Positions 10,801 through 19,565 are shown, counted from the stretch's first letter. The stretch is DNA of 57,910 bases from an uncultured Bacteroidales bacterium (GCA_937907165.1 CALCUH010000191.1:1-57910), one strand, 5' to 3'. Notes: a model not told the origin generated them from the sequence alone. A program made the numbers and translations.

Positions 10801-13434
10801 TGGGAGAATTGGTATTCCCGTTCCCAAAATTCGGGTGGCTCCGCTGCTACGTTGCTGAACTTTAATTTGGATAAGGAGAGTTATAAGGTGGGCGAAAAGT
10901 TGAAGGTGACGCTTCCTACCCCTGAAAAGGGTCGTCTTCTCGTGACGATCGAAAACCGTTCGAGGGTGCTCTACTCTAAGTGGGTCGACGCTCAAGAGGG
11001 TAATACTGTTGTCGACGTGGATGTCACGGCCGATATGTTGCCGAACGCTTATGTCTACGTGAACTTGTTGCAACCATACAACAAGACGGAGAATGATCTT
11101 CCTATCAGAATGTATGGTGTGAAGAACTTCATGGTGGAGCGCGCGGAGAGTTTCCTTCATCCTCAGATTACGATGAGTGACCAAGTTGAGTCGGAGAAGA
11201 CTTTCGACGTGACCGTCAGCGAAAAGTCTGGCAATGAGATGTGCTATACGCTCGCTATCGTGGACGAGGGTCTCTTGGATTTGACGAACTTCAAGACGCC
11301 TGACGCTCATGACGAGTTCTTCAAACGTGAGGCGCTCGGTGTGAATACTTGGGATATGTATGATATGGTGATTGGCGCTTATGGCGGAAAAATCGAACAG
11401 ATTTTGGCTATCGGTGGTGACCAGGCGTTGAATCGTGACGGAATGAACAAGCGTTTCGAGCCGATCGTTAGGTTCTTCGGTCCTATCAAATTGGCTAAGG
11501 GCGAGAAGAAGGTTCACCATGTGACTCTGCCTCCATATTTCGGTTCTGTCCGTGTGATGGTGGTCGCAGGTAACAAGGAGGCTTACGGAAGCGCCGAGAA
11601 GGCGGTTAAGGTTACAAAACCTCTGATGATTCTGCCTACCGCTCCTCGCGTCATCGGTCCTAATGAGGATTTCTCCGTTCCTGTGAATGTCTTCGCAATG
11701 GATGGCAAGAGCAAGAATGTGACGGTTTCCATCTCTTCGGGTAATAAATTCACCGTGGTGGGTGAGTCTAAGTTCCAACAACATTTCAACGCTAACGAGG
11801 ACAAGATCGTTACCTTTAAGATGAAGGCGAAAGCTATCGTCGGCAAAGAGAAGATCACCATTACGGCGAGTGACGGAACGAACAATGTGAAGAGCGATAT
11901 CTGGATGGATATCCGTAATCCGAACGAGCGTGTCGCAAAAAGTGTGATGTACGAGGTCCCTGCACACAAACAGGTGGAGTGCCCTTACGAATTGTTTGGT
12001 GTCGAGGGTACGAACAACTTGACGGTTGAGGTTAGCGCTTTGCCTTCCATCGACTTGAGCCGAAGTTTAGAGTATCTGATCGGTTATCCTCACGGATGCG
12101 CCGAGCAGACATCCTCAAAGGCTTTCCCTCAGTTGTTGCTTCCTGAAATCATGGATATGCCTGAAAAGGAGAAGAAGGAGTGCGAGCAGCATGTGAAGGA
12201 GGCTATCTTTAAGTTGAGCCAGATGCAGATGGCTGACGGTTCTTTCTCTTATTGGATGGGAGGTAATTATAGTTATCCTTGGGTGACCAATTATGCCGGA
12301 CATTTCCTTTTGGAAGCTAAGAACCATGGCTATGACGTCTCTAACAGTGTGATCATAAATTATCTTTCTTATCAGAAGAAGATGGCCTCCTCTTGGTCTA
12401 GCAGTTCTTCCGACGGAGATAATTTGACGCAGGCGTATCGTCTATATACGTTGGCGCTTGCGGGCAAGGCTGATTTGAGTGCGATGAACAGATTGAAGGG
12501 CAAGAAGTTGAACGAGGTCTCCACTTGGAGATTGGCTGCCGCTTATGCGATGTGTGGTAAGAAGGACGTGGCTCAAGGCTTGGTGAACAACTTGACTGCA
12601 GAGGTGAATGGCAAGTATAGTTATGATGACGAGACTTTCGGTTCTCCTCTTAGGGATAGGGCGCTGATCTTGGATGCGATGTCGCTGATCGGGTCCGACA
12701 ATAAGAAGGTCTATATGTTGCTGAAGAACATCTCCGCTGAAGTTAATAACGGGAAGCAATATAGCACGCAGGAGTTGGCTCAGATTTTAGTCGCCTTCTC
12801 TCACTATTCCAAGAAGATGGGTTCTGATAAGGTGAGCGCAGCTTGCATTAAGGATGGCAACTCCATCTCCTTCAACGCCGAAAAGGGCGTCGTGAGGAAA
12901 TCGTTGGATGTGAAGGGTGTAGGCAACCAGAAGTTGTCTGTCAAGAACAATGGAGAAAACACGTTGTTCGTTTCTTTGGTAACTTCCGGTATTCCAACCG
13001 AGAATTCGGGTGGCGCTATCGAAAACGGTTTGAGTATGAAGGTTTCCTATTATACGTTGGATGGCACTCCGTTGGATGTCAACCGTCTTGAACAAGGTAC
13101 CGATTTCAAGGTGAAGGTGGAGGTCCACAATCTCTCTTCATACCAATCTCTGAAGGAGATTTCTTTGATCCAGGTCTTCCCTTCAGGTTGGGAAATCCAA
13201 AACGACCGTATATCCGGTAATTCCGATGAGTCTGAGAACTTCAATTACCGCGATATCCGTGACGACCGTGTGATGACTTACTTTAGGTTGAATTCAAGGG
13301 AGACTAAAGCCTTTACGGTCAAATTGCACGCTTCGTTCATCGGTAGGTATTTCGCTCCTGCGTTCATCACTTCTTCGATGTATGATAGCGAAATCTGTGC
13401 TAAGAACCTCGGTTTCTGGACCGTTGTCGAATAA
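7834..13434 (+). CDS. Alpha-2-macroglobulin family lipoprotein
   Basis: About 1,866 residues. Bacterial alpha-2-macroglobulins trap proteases at the cell envelope through a bait region and a Cys-Gln thioester. Here the thioester motif is GCAEQ (Cys at about residue 1,422), inside YPHGCAEQTSS, matching the GC-x-EQ bacterial form. A macroglobulin MG2-like block (GVKGYVYGERGVWRPGDTL) lies near residue 650. The N-terminus is a lipoprotein signal ending LLLLPLLWTSC. In-frame ATGs exist at 7798, 7834 and 7840; 7834 or 7840 best fits the signal peptide, while 7798 would overlap the upstream gene. The usual partner pbpC is not adjacent. An acidic, Tyr-rich stretch around residues 475-530 is unusual. 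Confidence 0.92.
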   Translation: MVMSRFFKLLGVLLLLPLLWTSCGKKEVVSDDRQFGEFINSYPQERISRHSSVRIVLANPSEKAKPGQEETEELFSFSPKVEGTTYWLDNSTIEFQPKELLERDKEYKVTFELGKVVDLGANKDLSQFVFPLQVVKQKMLVIVETPQMTNEGTYEVTGRVTLNDVEDLADLQSCFTAKMTAPEKKTLDMDWTIGGGDGYSGFNNVYTFVVKGFGENIKKDIHCEIAWDGKNISCESKDVSTVDIPYVAGFKVTNLDVINGENACLKLFFSKPIRDNQEWRTYVNVNNVSVSYVREGNVLKLFPEKLNFSDSELRVFSGLMSEDGEKVERDTVLYFRFSSLKPAVRLLKSGVILPSVETAALPFQAVNLKAVDVSVVKVFENNMLQYLQSNKMNETDYSTMRRTARLMFQKKVDLTAENAAEYGQWRTYSLDLSKLSKEDPGAMYYVIFSFKRAYSTYPCEITDSIDDSNHDYSCVDGLKDGGSDDGYYYWDYYYQDDSDDEDRVQVRGDYYYDWNESNDPSKISYYLNSSRRVSTNIFVSNFGITAKGGKSNFYDVIVTDILTALPESGVKVKFYDYQMQLIDESSTDSDGFVKKKLSRSPSFVVVEKNGRMGYLRLRDNSALSLSSFDVSGESSSKGVKGYVYGERGVWRPGDTLNISLMIQDADETLPEGHPIVMELRTPRGQRYAQRTQKYDPSNCIYSFRIPTKMEDQTGTWHVMFTIGGSSFHKALSVETVKPNRMKVQLTTAHKVLTAGTNEKLSIHSEWLHGGKTANKDVNVAMRYRRNPNPFPKYNGYIFESPHVGEFTSEENTVVESQTDEDGDLEEVISIPKLVTAPGMLQATFTTRVDEGTGDNSVNYANVPLSPFRRYVGVKYPIKQGHKYVVTNKDQVFNLVLLDENGNPVDGEGVSLKLYKMYWHWWWDSDEDDDIAYYTENSSKVPYFEKKDISFKDGKASVTIRVPDCDWGRYLLVVKDGKNGHEAGSVVYFDWENWYSRSQNSGGSAATLLNFNLDKESYKVGEKLKVTLPTPEKGRLLVTIENRSRVLYSKWVDAQEGNTVVDVDVTADMLPNAYVYVNLLQPYNKTENDLPIRMYGVKNFMVERAESFLHPQITMSDQVESEKTFDVTVSEKSGNEMCYTLAIVDEGLLDLTNFKTPDAHDEFFKREALGVNTWDMYDMVIGAYGGKIEQILAIGGDQALNRDGMNKRFEPIVRFFGPIKLAKGEKKVHHVTLPPYFGSVRVMVVAGNKEAYGSAEKAVKVTKPLMILPTAPRVIGPNEDFSVPVNVFAMDGKSKNVTVSISSGNKFTVVGESKFQQHFNANEDKIVTFKMKAKAIVGKEKITITASDGTNNVKSDIWMDIRNPNERVAKSVMYEVPAHKQVECPYELFGVEGTNNLTVEVSALPSIDLSRSLEYLIGYPHGCAEQTSSKAFPQLLLPEIMDMPEKEKKECEQHVKEAIFKLSQMQMADGSFSYWMGGNYSYPWVTNYAGHFLLEAKNHGYDVSNSVIINYLSYQKKMASSWSSSSSDGDNLTQAYRLYTLALAGKADLSAMNRLKGKKLNEVSTWRLAAAYAMCGKKDVAQGLVNNLTAEVNGKYSYDDETFGSPLRDRALILDAMSLIGSDNKKVYMLLKNISAEVNNGKQYSTQELAQILVAFSHYSKKMGSDKVSAACIKDGNSISFNAEKGVVRKSLDVKGVGNQKLSVKNNGENTLFVSLVTSGIPTENSGGAIENGLSMKVSYYTLDGTPLDVNRLEQGTDFKVKVEVHNLSSYQSLKEISLIQVFPSGWEIQNDRISGNSDESENFNYRDIRDDRVMTYFRLNSRETKAFTVKLHASFIGRYFAPAFITSSMYDSEICAKNLGFWTVVE

Positions 13435-13445
13435 ATCATGTCTTT

Positions 13446-13480
13446 AGGGGAGCCTTCATGGTTCCCCTATAATTTATTTT
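13446..13480 (+). terminator. Terminator after the alpha-2-macroglobulin gene
   Basis: AGGGGAGCC (13446-13454) pairs with GGTTCCCCT (13460-13468) around a 5-base loop, then an AT-rich stretch with TTTATTTTG. It lies 11 bases after the stop. Confidence 0.6.
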
Positions 13481-13538
13481 GTAGATAAAATATCTTTCTG
13501 GGATATTCGTTAATCGTTAAAACAATATATTTCAAAAT

Positions 13539-14096
13539 ATGAATAGTAATCTTATTAATCAATTCCTTATTCAAAACGCCGGCTCGTTCGACGAAATGGA
13601 TGTTCCTCGAATCGCTCAGGGTTTGGCGATGGTGCCTGATGAGAATGCGTTGTATGTCATAGGCGCTGATTATAAAAGACCTGACCACGCTTTGGTCTTT
13701 TCACTTGTGGGTGGTTTCTTTGGTGTGGATCGTTTCTTTTTGGGTCAAACGGGTTTGGCTATCGCTAAGTTGCTTACATGTGGAGGATTTGGCATCTGGG
13801 TGATAATCGATATTTTCCTTATTATGAATGAGACTAAGGCTGTGAATGCGAATAAAATTGTCGACTTGATTAACCGATATGCGACTAAGACGCAGAGACC
13901 TCCTGTCTCTAATTCGACTTCCAGAAAGAGTGACGATACGAATTTCTCCAAGGAGGTTGAAAGTGTTGACTTTGAGGAGAATAATAGCAAATTGCCTGAC
14001 TTGAATGTCCCTTCTGTAAGGAGTGTCGAGGATCCAATGAATTACGCTCCTAAATCGGACGATTTTTCAAGGTATGCTCCTAAGTCGGATGAGTGA
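13539..14096 (+). CDS. TM2 domain-containing membrane protein
   Basis: 185 residues. After a ~45-residue N-terminal region typical of Bacteroidota TM2 proteins, the TM2 domain follows (ALVFSLVGGFFGVDRFFLG, then WVIIDIFLIM, about 50-105): two membrane helices around a DRFFLG turn. The C-terminus is hydrophilic and ends with two copies of YAPKSD. It is the first of three consecutive plus-strand membrane genes (TM2, DUF2752, M48 peptidase). TM2 and DUF2752 genes often adjoin in this phylum, but no function is established. Confidence 0.88.
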   Translation: MNSNLINQFLIQNAGSFDEMDVPRIAQGLAMVPDENALYVIGADYKRPDHALVFSLVGGFFGVDRFFLGQTGLAIAKLLTCGGFGIWVIIDIFLIMNETKAVNANKIVDLINRYATKTQRPPVSNSTSRKSDDTNFSKEVESVDFEENNSKLPDLNVPSVRSVEDPMNYAPKSDDFSRYAPKSDE

Positions 14097-14121
14097 TCTG
14101 TCAGACTAAGATTTTTGCGCT

Positions 14122-14526
14122 TTGGGGTCGTTCAGGACAAAACGTTCGTTCCTGCTCTTCTCTGCTGGAATTTTGTTGGCGGCTTACATTTGGTTGGCTT
14201 TCAATTGGTGCTGTGCCGAAGGGGAGGGTGTGACGGTTTGCCTTTTTAAAAGGATTACCACGCTTCCGTGTCCGGGTTGCGGCTTAACGACCGCTTTGCT
14301 TCTAATATCGGAAGGAGATATCACCAACGCTTTTTGGACCAATCCGTTGTCGGTCTTGGTATTCCTGTTGTTGGTGGTCTCTCCTTTTTTGTTACTCTTT
14401 TCCCCTGATTGGTGCTACCGCAGGTTTTGTGCCGTGGAATCGTACTTGTTGAAAGGGAAGGGGCTTTATGTTTTATTGTTCGTTATCGTCGTGAATTGGT
14501 TTTACCTAATCGCACATTCCATATGA
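14122..14526 (+). CDS. DUF2752 membrane protein (TTG start)
   Basis: 134 residues with three predicted membrane segments and the DUF2752 signature LPCPGCGLTTALL around residues 48-60. The only start in the open frame is TTG at 14122, because an in-frame stop lies at 14107. The stop overlaps the ATG of the M48 gene as ATGA, indicating translational coupling. The biochemical role of the family is unknown; the paired cysteines suggest metal or disulfide chemistry, which is inference. Confidence 0.85.
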   Translation: MGSFRTKRSFLLFSAGILLAAYIWLAFNWCCAEGEGVTVCLFKRITTLPCPGCGLTTALLLISEGDITNAFWTNPLSVLVFLLLVVSPFLLLFSPDWCYRRFCAVESYLLKGKGLYVLLFVIVVNWFYLIAHSI

Positions 14527-15836
14527 ACGCATTTAGCTTGAAGGATAATCGAAAGGATGTAATAGCTAATGGCTATTGGGTGTCGTTGGTTGTTTTGGTC
14601 ACAACGATGGCCATGCCAATCATTAATTTTGTCGCCAGTGTGATTTATTACTTCTGCCGTCGGAAATCAACCTATCCCGTGCGGTGGCATGCCATGAATA
14701 TTCTTGTGACGCAATTGCTTCTCTCCATCGTCAACTCTTTCGTATGGTATTCCTTATGGCAGTTGATGTGGAACGAGTGGTCGTTTTCTGACGGGCTCGC
14801 CGCTTTTTATGTGTTGGCGGGGCTCCTTAATCTTGGCGTGGTTGTCTTCTGCGTTGTTTGTTGCATACGGGCGAAACGAGGTATGGAGGTGGATTGCTTA
14901 TTGGTCTCTCCTTTGAGTCACTTGCTTTGTCCGAAGGTCTCGTGGGACAAGTGGGAAAGGAAATGGTTACCGGCTGATTCATGTTACATGGAGATGGCTG
15001 AGCAGTCAAAAGGCAGGGCTCTGCGCGACTCTTTGGTTGTGGTGGGGACGGCGGTGGCGTTTGTCATGGCGCTCTCCGTGCTTCTTTCTAAAAGGGATTT
15101 CGAATACCCGGACTTCTGCCTTTATGATGTCATAGAGAAGGCGGTCTATGAAACCAATGTTAAAGGTCAAGAGTTGGCCGATGAGACGGCAAAGGAGTAT
15201 TTGCGCACTTGTGTCAACTATTTGTGCGAGAAGAACGGAATGGATAGTGTCACGGTCTATCTGGTGAAGTCGAGCGATATAAACGCTTATGCGTATTGCG
15301 GAAGGAATATGATTGTCAATGCAGGGCTTGTGGCGGCGTGCGACAAGGAGAACGAGTTGCTTTCGGTAATTGGACACGAGTTGGCGCACCTTGAATGTAA
15401 TCATGTGACCGAGTCTTTGAAGAAGAGGGTCGGCGTCTCTTTGATCCTCTCTTTTTTCTTCCGTAACTACTCTTCGCTAGTGACTGATCTGACGATGGCT
15501 AAGATGAGTCGTAAGGATGAACGGGAGGCGGACGCTCTCTCTGTTGTCTATCTTTACAAGGCTGACATCGACCCGGAGGGTTTCCCTTCTTTCATGCGGA
15601 AGATTCTGAATGGTAATTGGACGGATAGAATCGCTTTCTTCTCTGATCATCCCGCGACGCAGAAGCGTATTGACGATAGTATGGAGCAGTTGAACCGCCT
15701 TGCTCCTAAAAATTATGTGACGGTTCTTTCCGAAGAGGATTGGGACGTGTTCAAGGACAAGGCGGCTCTAGCAAAAATGAGCGTTCCTGCGTCTACTGAA
15801 TCTGTTGAGATGGAAGAGGAGGAGCTTCCGGAATAG
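14523..15836 (+). CDS. Membrane-bound M48-family zinc metallopeptidase with DUF4870-like N-terminus
   Basis: 437 residues from the ATG at 14523, chosen because it forms an ATGA overlap with the preceding stop; the frame is open further upstream to 14409. The N-terminal ~120 residues hold three hydrophobic segments with a DUF4870-like layout (VRWHAMNILVTQLLLS). Another membrane segment follows near residue 180. The C-terminal half is an M48 peptidase domain with the zinc motif HELAH (H285, E286, H289) and the downstream EREADALSV glutamate ligand. This is an HtpX/BepA-like class, but the substrate is unknown. The acidic C-terminus ends in EEEELPE. Confidence 0.87.
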   Translation: MNAFSLKDNRKDVIANGYWVSLVVLVTTMAMPIINFVASVIYYFCRRKSTYPVRWHAMNILVTQLLLSIVNSFVWYSLWQLMWNEWSFSDGLAAFYVLAGLLNLGVVVFCVVCCIRAKRGMEVDCLLVSPLSHLLCPKVSWDKWERKWLPADSCYMEMAEQSKGRALRDSLVVVGTAVAFVMALSVLLSKRDFEYPDFCLYDVIEKAVYETNVKGQELADETAKEYLRTCVNYLCEKNGMDSVTVYLVKSSDINAYAYCGRNMIVNAGLVAACDKENELLSVIGHELAHLECNHVTESLKKRVGVSLILSFFFRNYSSLVTDLTMAKMSRKDEREADALSVVYLYKADIDPEGFPSFMRKILNGNWTDRIAFFSDHPATQKRIDDSMEQLNRLAPKNYVTVLSEEDWDVFKDKAALAKMSVPASTESVEMEEEELPE

Positions 15837-15945
15837 ACGATTATATGGATGTTGCCCAAATAATCGTATCTTGCGTGTTTCTTAATATAGGTTAAGAAAT
15901 ATTGTGATTTTGGACGTTGCCGTCTCTGATTTTTTTATTAATTCG

Positions 15946-15953
15946 TATATTTG
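15946..15953 (+). promoter_or_regulatory. Strong -7 element upstream of the glycosyltransferase
   Basis: TATATTTG followed by CG is a consensus Bacteroidota -7 box. Its predicted start site coincides with the hairpin at 15960-15987. The -33 half is weak. Confidence 0.45.
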
Positions 15954-15959
15954 CGTTGG

Positions 15960-15987
15960 ATGACGTTGTTTAGGACGTCATTTTTTT
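15960..15987 (+). terminator. Hairpin with T tract directly after a promoter
   Basis: ATGACGT (15960-15966) pairs with ACGTCAT (15975-15981), followed by six or more T. It could end M48 transcripts, or act as a very early attenuator for the glycosyltransferase 130 bases downstream. Confidence 0.6.
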
Positions 15988-16115
15988 ATTTAGGCTAGCG
16001 ATAGAAACATTAACTACGAATTTTTATAAGGGGAGTTAGTATTGTTGTTGGAGTATTAGAAAAAATGTTTCCTTTCTGATATTCGGCCCCTTTTTTACAT
16101 ATTACACGATGGATT

Positions 16116-16970
16116 ATGAAAACAAAGGTTACTATTATTATTATCGGACACAATTCTTGGCATGATTTGCAAAAGAATTTGGCTTCGTTGGAGTTTTTGA
16201 TGAATGACCCCGACATGGAGATCATATATGTTGACAATGCCTCTGTCGACGGCACTCGTGCGGCAATCGCATACTCCTATCCGTCGGTCAAAATGATTAC
16301 CTGTGGAAAGAATCTTGGTATCGCTGCTGCTCGGAATGTGGGGCTGGTCAATTCTTTGAGCGAGTATGTCCTCTTTTTGGATAGCGACACGGAGATGAAT
16401 CCTGAGGCTTTCCATGCTATGGTCGATTATTTGGATGAACATGAGGATGTCGGCGTCTGCGGTTGTAAACTGATCGGACAGGACGGCCTTCCTCAGGCGA
16501 GTTGCAAGCATTTCCCTACGCGTTCGGGAGTCACGAAAAGCGGTATCCACAATATATTAGCCCAATCGGGTTATAATGTTTTCGCGGAATCGTACGCGAA
16601 GACTCTTTATCCCGCCGAACAAACTGAAGGCAAGGATCCTATCGAGGTCGATTTTGTTATCGGCGCTTGCCAAATGGTTCGTAGAAAGGCGCAGGTGAGG
16701 GTCGGATTCCTTGACGATCGTATCTTCTATGGTCCTGAGGATGCGGACTTCTGCCGCCGTTTGACTACCGTCGGTTACAAGACGGTCTATTTGCCCTATG
16801 TCTCCATCAACCATGATTACCAACGTCCTATTTCGCAGAAGTTCTTCTCTCGCCAGACAATCAAGCAAATCAGAGGTTATAGCTTCTATTTCAGAAAGGT
16901 AGTCAAGGAGAGAATCAGAGGTGGTAAGATTGATGTGATCACGAAAAGACAATCTAGACGCGGCTTTTAA
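16116..16970 (+). CDS. Family 2 glycosyltransferase
   Basis: 284 residues with the GT-A fold of GT2: VTIIIIGHNSW at the nucleotide-binding N-terminus, VDNASVDGT near residue 40, and the metal-binding DxD as LDSD (residues 88-91). The C-terminal region (YGPEDADFCRRL) is like WbbL-type rhamnosyltransferases, which add sugars to surface polysaccharide. It stands alone here, so acceptor and sugar are unknown. It converges on the lipoprotein gene at 16978 with 7 bases between the stops. Confidence 0.88.
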   Translation: MKTKVTIIIIGHNSWHDLQKNLASLEFLMNDPDMEIIYVDNASVDGTRAAIAYSYPSVKMITCGKNLGIAAARNVGLVNSLSEYVLFLDSDTEMNPEAFHAMVDYLDEHEDVGVCGCKLIGQDGLPQASCKHFPTRSGVTKSGIHNILAQSGYNVFAESYAKTLYPAEQTEGKDPIEVDFVIGACQMVRRKAQVRVGFLDDRIFYGPEDADFCRRLTTVGYKTVYLPYVSINHDYQRPISQKFFSRQTIKQIRGYSFYFRKVVKERIRGGKIDVITKRQSRRGF

Positions 16971-16977
16971 TCTGTTA

Positions 16978-17925
16978 TCAGCAGCATCCTCCTAATTCGG
17001 GGATGCTAAACTCACATTCTGCTTCTTCTCCGTTTTCATATAGGTAGGTGTCGTCTTCAGGACTGTAGATTATGGTGCCTGTCGTGTCCTTTCCCTTCAG
17101 AACTTTATTCGTCGCTCCTTTGTATTCGATGTTTTCATAGGTGAATTTTAGGGTATCTTTCGACACGAGTTCATAGGATTTCGAGGAGGACGACGAATTG
17201 TAGTCTGTCGTTCCGTCTTCGTTTGGTTCCGCGTCAATTTTTTCTGAGAAATAAGTATAGAGAAGATGGCCGCGCAAATCGTATGTCCCTGATTGGATGT
17301 TTGTGCCGGCGTCACATGAACATGTCCAATCGTATTCTAGCAACAGGGCGCCTGTTTCCGATGACTTATGTTTTATTCCGCAACCGAGTATTATTGAACC
17401 GGAAAGTAGATGTGGCTTTTTCTCTATTAGTTTGAATTCTCCTTGCTCTTTTTGATATAGGAGATATCCCAATACGATTCTTTCTTCCACTTTTGAGTAG
17501 AATTCGTAGCAGAGGAACGAGTCGTTTTCGAATTCGTAAAGCCTCGTGAGTTCGGATATGTTCTTGAGCCTTTTTGCGATTATAGTAGAGTCTTCGTTTT
17601 TCAAATAATTATCTTGTTCCGCATATTCCCCTGTATATTTATCCGTGTAATATGACTCGTCTTTGGGTTTGAAGAAGTGCGCGAGGCTATCGAACAATTC
17701 ATTGTATCTTTCCGTTGTGTATTGGGGAGTGCTGGAATCCACATAGAACGATTGATCCTCTTCGTTCATTTGGGTGGTTGGGGTGTCCGCTTGTTGCTGG
17801 TCGTCAGCGGTTTCGGCGACGACTGTGTTCTCTTGCTCTCTCTCTTGTTGGACGGGTGTGGTATTCGTGTCGCAGGAGAGAAGGGAAAAACATAAGAGAG
17901 GGAAAATGAAGCTTATTTTGTTCAT
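16978..17925 (-). CDS. Hypothetical lipoprotein
   Basis: 315 residues beginning with a lipoprotein signal peptide (MNKISFIFPLLCFSLLSC; lipidated Cys at 18). A Gln/Glu/Thr-rich linker (about 20-60) leads to a globular part with no family recognised. Mid-protein SCDAGT and a C-terminal Gly-Cys-Cys could form disulfides. Probably attached to the outer membrane; function unknown. Confidence 0.8.
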   Translation of the reverse strand: MNKISFIFPLLCFSLLSCDTNTTPVQQEREQENTVVAETADDQQQADTPTTQMNEEDQSFYVDSSTPQYTTERYNELFDSLAHFFKPKDESYYTDKYTGEYAEQDNYLKNEDSTIIAKRLKNISELTRLYEFENDSFLCYEFYSKVEERIVLGYLLYQKEQGEFKLIEKKPHLLSGSIILGCGIKHKSSETGALLLEYDWTCSCDAGTNIQSGTYDLRGHLLYTYFSEKIDAEPNEDGTTDYNSSSSSKSYELVSKDTLKFTYENIEYKGATNKVLKGKDTTGTIIYSPEDDTYLYENGEEAECEFSIPELGGCC

Positions 17926-18036
17926 GGTATTTTTTTCAAAAATAGGAAAAGTATTGTACTAAAACAAAAGGTTTTATATTCAAAGTTATTATGTTTACGG
18001 ATGGCTTTCCCATATGGATTTTGAGTTTCTAACAAT

Positions 18037-18072
18037 AAAAAAGGTCACTCCATTTCGGAAGTGACCTTTTTT
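18037..18072 (-). terminator. Terminator after trpB2 (bidirectional)
   Basis: AAAAAAGGTCACT pairs with AGTGACCTTTTTT around a short loop, giving U tracts on both strands. It lies about 20 bases beyond the trpB2 stop and can also separate it from the lipoprotein gene's promoter region. Confidence 0.85.
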
Positions 18073-18091
18073 CGTATAGTTCGGAAACTTA

Positions 18092-19456
18092 TTAGATGAG
18101 TTTCTCCAATTTGCTGACGTTGTCTGCGATTACTTCATCCGGCAACACGTAGTTGGTCAAGTCGCCTGAGATGAATTGGTCGTAGGCTGTCATATCGATC
18201 AAACCGTGACCGGACAAGTTGAAGAGGATAACCTTCTCTTTTCCCTCCTCTTTCGCCTTTTTCGCTTCGCGGATGGCGGTGGCGATGGCGTGTGAGGATT
18301 CTGGTGCCGGGATGATTCCCTCCGCTCTGGCGAAGAGGGTAGCGGCTTCGAACGTCTCGATTTGAGGAATATCCACGCCCTTCATCAAGCCGTCTTTGAT
18401 CAATTGGCTGACGATGGAGCCTGCTCCGTGGTAGCGCAATCCGCCTGCGTGGATGTGTGCGGGAGCGAAGTTGTGTCCCAATGTGAACATAGGCATCATC
18501 GGCGTGTAACCCGCCTCGTCTCCGTAATCGTATTGGAAGATACCTCTGGTCAGCTTAGGGCAGGAAGCCGGTTCAGCCGCCAAGAACTGGGTCTTCTTTC
18601 CGTCGAGGATGTTGTGCCTCATGAACGGGAAGGAGATTCCGCCGAAGTTGGATCCACCACCGAAGCAGCCGATGACCACGTCAGGATATTCGCCTGCCAT
18701 CTCCATCTGTTTCTCCGCCTCAAGACCGATGACGGTCTGGTGGAGTGTCACATGGTTCAAAACACTACCCAACACGTATTTGCAGTTTGGTGTCTGCATC
18801 GCCAATTCCACAGCCTCCGAGATGGCTGTCCCCAAACTACCTTGGTAGTTCGGATTGACGGTCAGGATATCTTTTCCCGCACGTGTGCTCATACTTGGAG
18901 AGGCGATCACTTGCGCGCCGAACGTCTGCATGATGGAACGGCGGTATGGTTTCTGGTGGTAGCTCACTTTTACCATGAAGACCGCCAATTCCAAGCCGAA
19001 CGCTTTGGCCGCGTAGGAGAGTGCGGCGCCCCATTGTCCCGCTCCTGTTTCGGTCGTGATGTTGGTCACGCCCTCTTTCTTACAGTAGTAGGCTTGTGCC
19101 AATGCGGAGTTCAGCTTGTGTGAACCGATCGGGCTGACGCTCTCGTTCTTGAAGTAGATGTGCGCTGGGGTGTCCAATGCCTTCTCCAAACCGTATGCTC
19201 TCACCAAAGGGGTGGAACGGTAGTTCTTGTAGAGGTCGCGCACCTCTTCCGGAATGTCGATCCAAGCGTCGGTCGTGTTCAATTCTTGTTCTGAACATGC
19301 CCTGTTGAAGAGGACGCTCATCTCGTCGAGCGTGATGGGCTTCTTGGTCTTAGGGTTCAACATCGGGAGTGGCTTGTTCTTCATGTCAGCCACAATGTTA
19401 TACCATTGCGTTGGTATCTCGTTTTCCGTCAAGAAAAATCTTTTCTGTTTTTCCAT
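18092..19456 (-). CDS. trpB: Tryptophan synthase beta chain, TrpB2 type
   Basis: 454 residues, the long TrpB2 form (classical TrpB is ~400). The PLP lysine is K114 in GSHKLNSA; NESVSPIGSHK and TETGAGQWG fit the fold-type II beta subunit that joins indole and serine to make tryptophan. It is not next to trpA or other trp genes; TrpB2 proteins often act without TrpA, possibly salvaging free indole. Expression is clearly tryptophan-responsive, because a leader peptide and attenuator lie just upstream (19493-19630). Confidence 0.95.
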   Translation of the reverse strand: MEKQKRFFLTENEIPTQWYNIVADMKNKPLPMLNPKTKKPITLDEMSVLFNRACSEQELNTTDAWIDIPEEVRDLYKNYRSTPLVRAYGLEKALDTPAHIYFKNESVSPIGSHKLNSALAQAYYCKKEGVTNITTETGAGQWGAALSYAAKAFGLELAVFMVKVSYHQKPYRRSIMQTFGAQVIASPSMSTRAGKDILTVNPNYQGSLGTAISEAVELAMQTPNCKYVLGSVLNHVTLHQTVIGLEAEKQMEMAGEYPDVVIGCFGGGSNFGGISFPFMRHNILDGKKTQFLAAEPASCPKLTRGIFQYDYGDEAGYTPMMPMFTLGHNFAPAHIHAGGLRYHGAGSIVSQLIKDGLMKGVDIPQIETFEAATLFARAEGIIPAPESSHAIATAIREAKKAKEEGKEKVILFNLSGHGLIDMTAYDQFISGDLTNYVLPDEVIADNVSKLEKLI

Positions 19457-19492
19457 CTTATTTTGTATTTAATTATTTTATCAACCTGAAAT

Positions 19493-19532
19493 AAAAAAAG
19501 AAAAACCGCAGACCTTGGAGGCTTGCGGTTTT
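19493..19532 (-). terminator. trp attenuator terminator (segments 3:4)
   Basis: On the minus strand AAAACCGCA pairs with TGCGGTTTT, with a CCT/AGG inner extension, followed by TTCTTTTTTTA. It lies about 40 bases before the trpB2 ATG. Its 5' arm holds CCTCCA (19516-19521), which can instead pair with TGGAGG (19571-19576) to form the antiterminator. Confidence 0.9.
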
Positions 19533-19565
19533 ATATTTTGTTCGAACAATGTGCACGTCGATTAA

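Noticed and set aside
9694..11967. 757-codon open frame on the minus strand
   Set aside because: Lies wholly antisense inside the alpha-2-macroglobulin gene; composition is a mirror of its codon pattern, with no signal or family motif.
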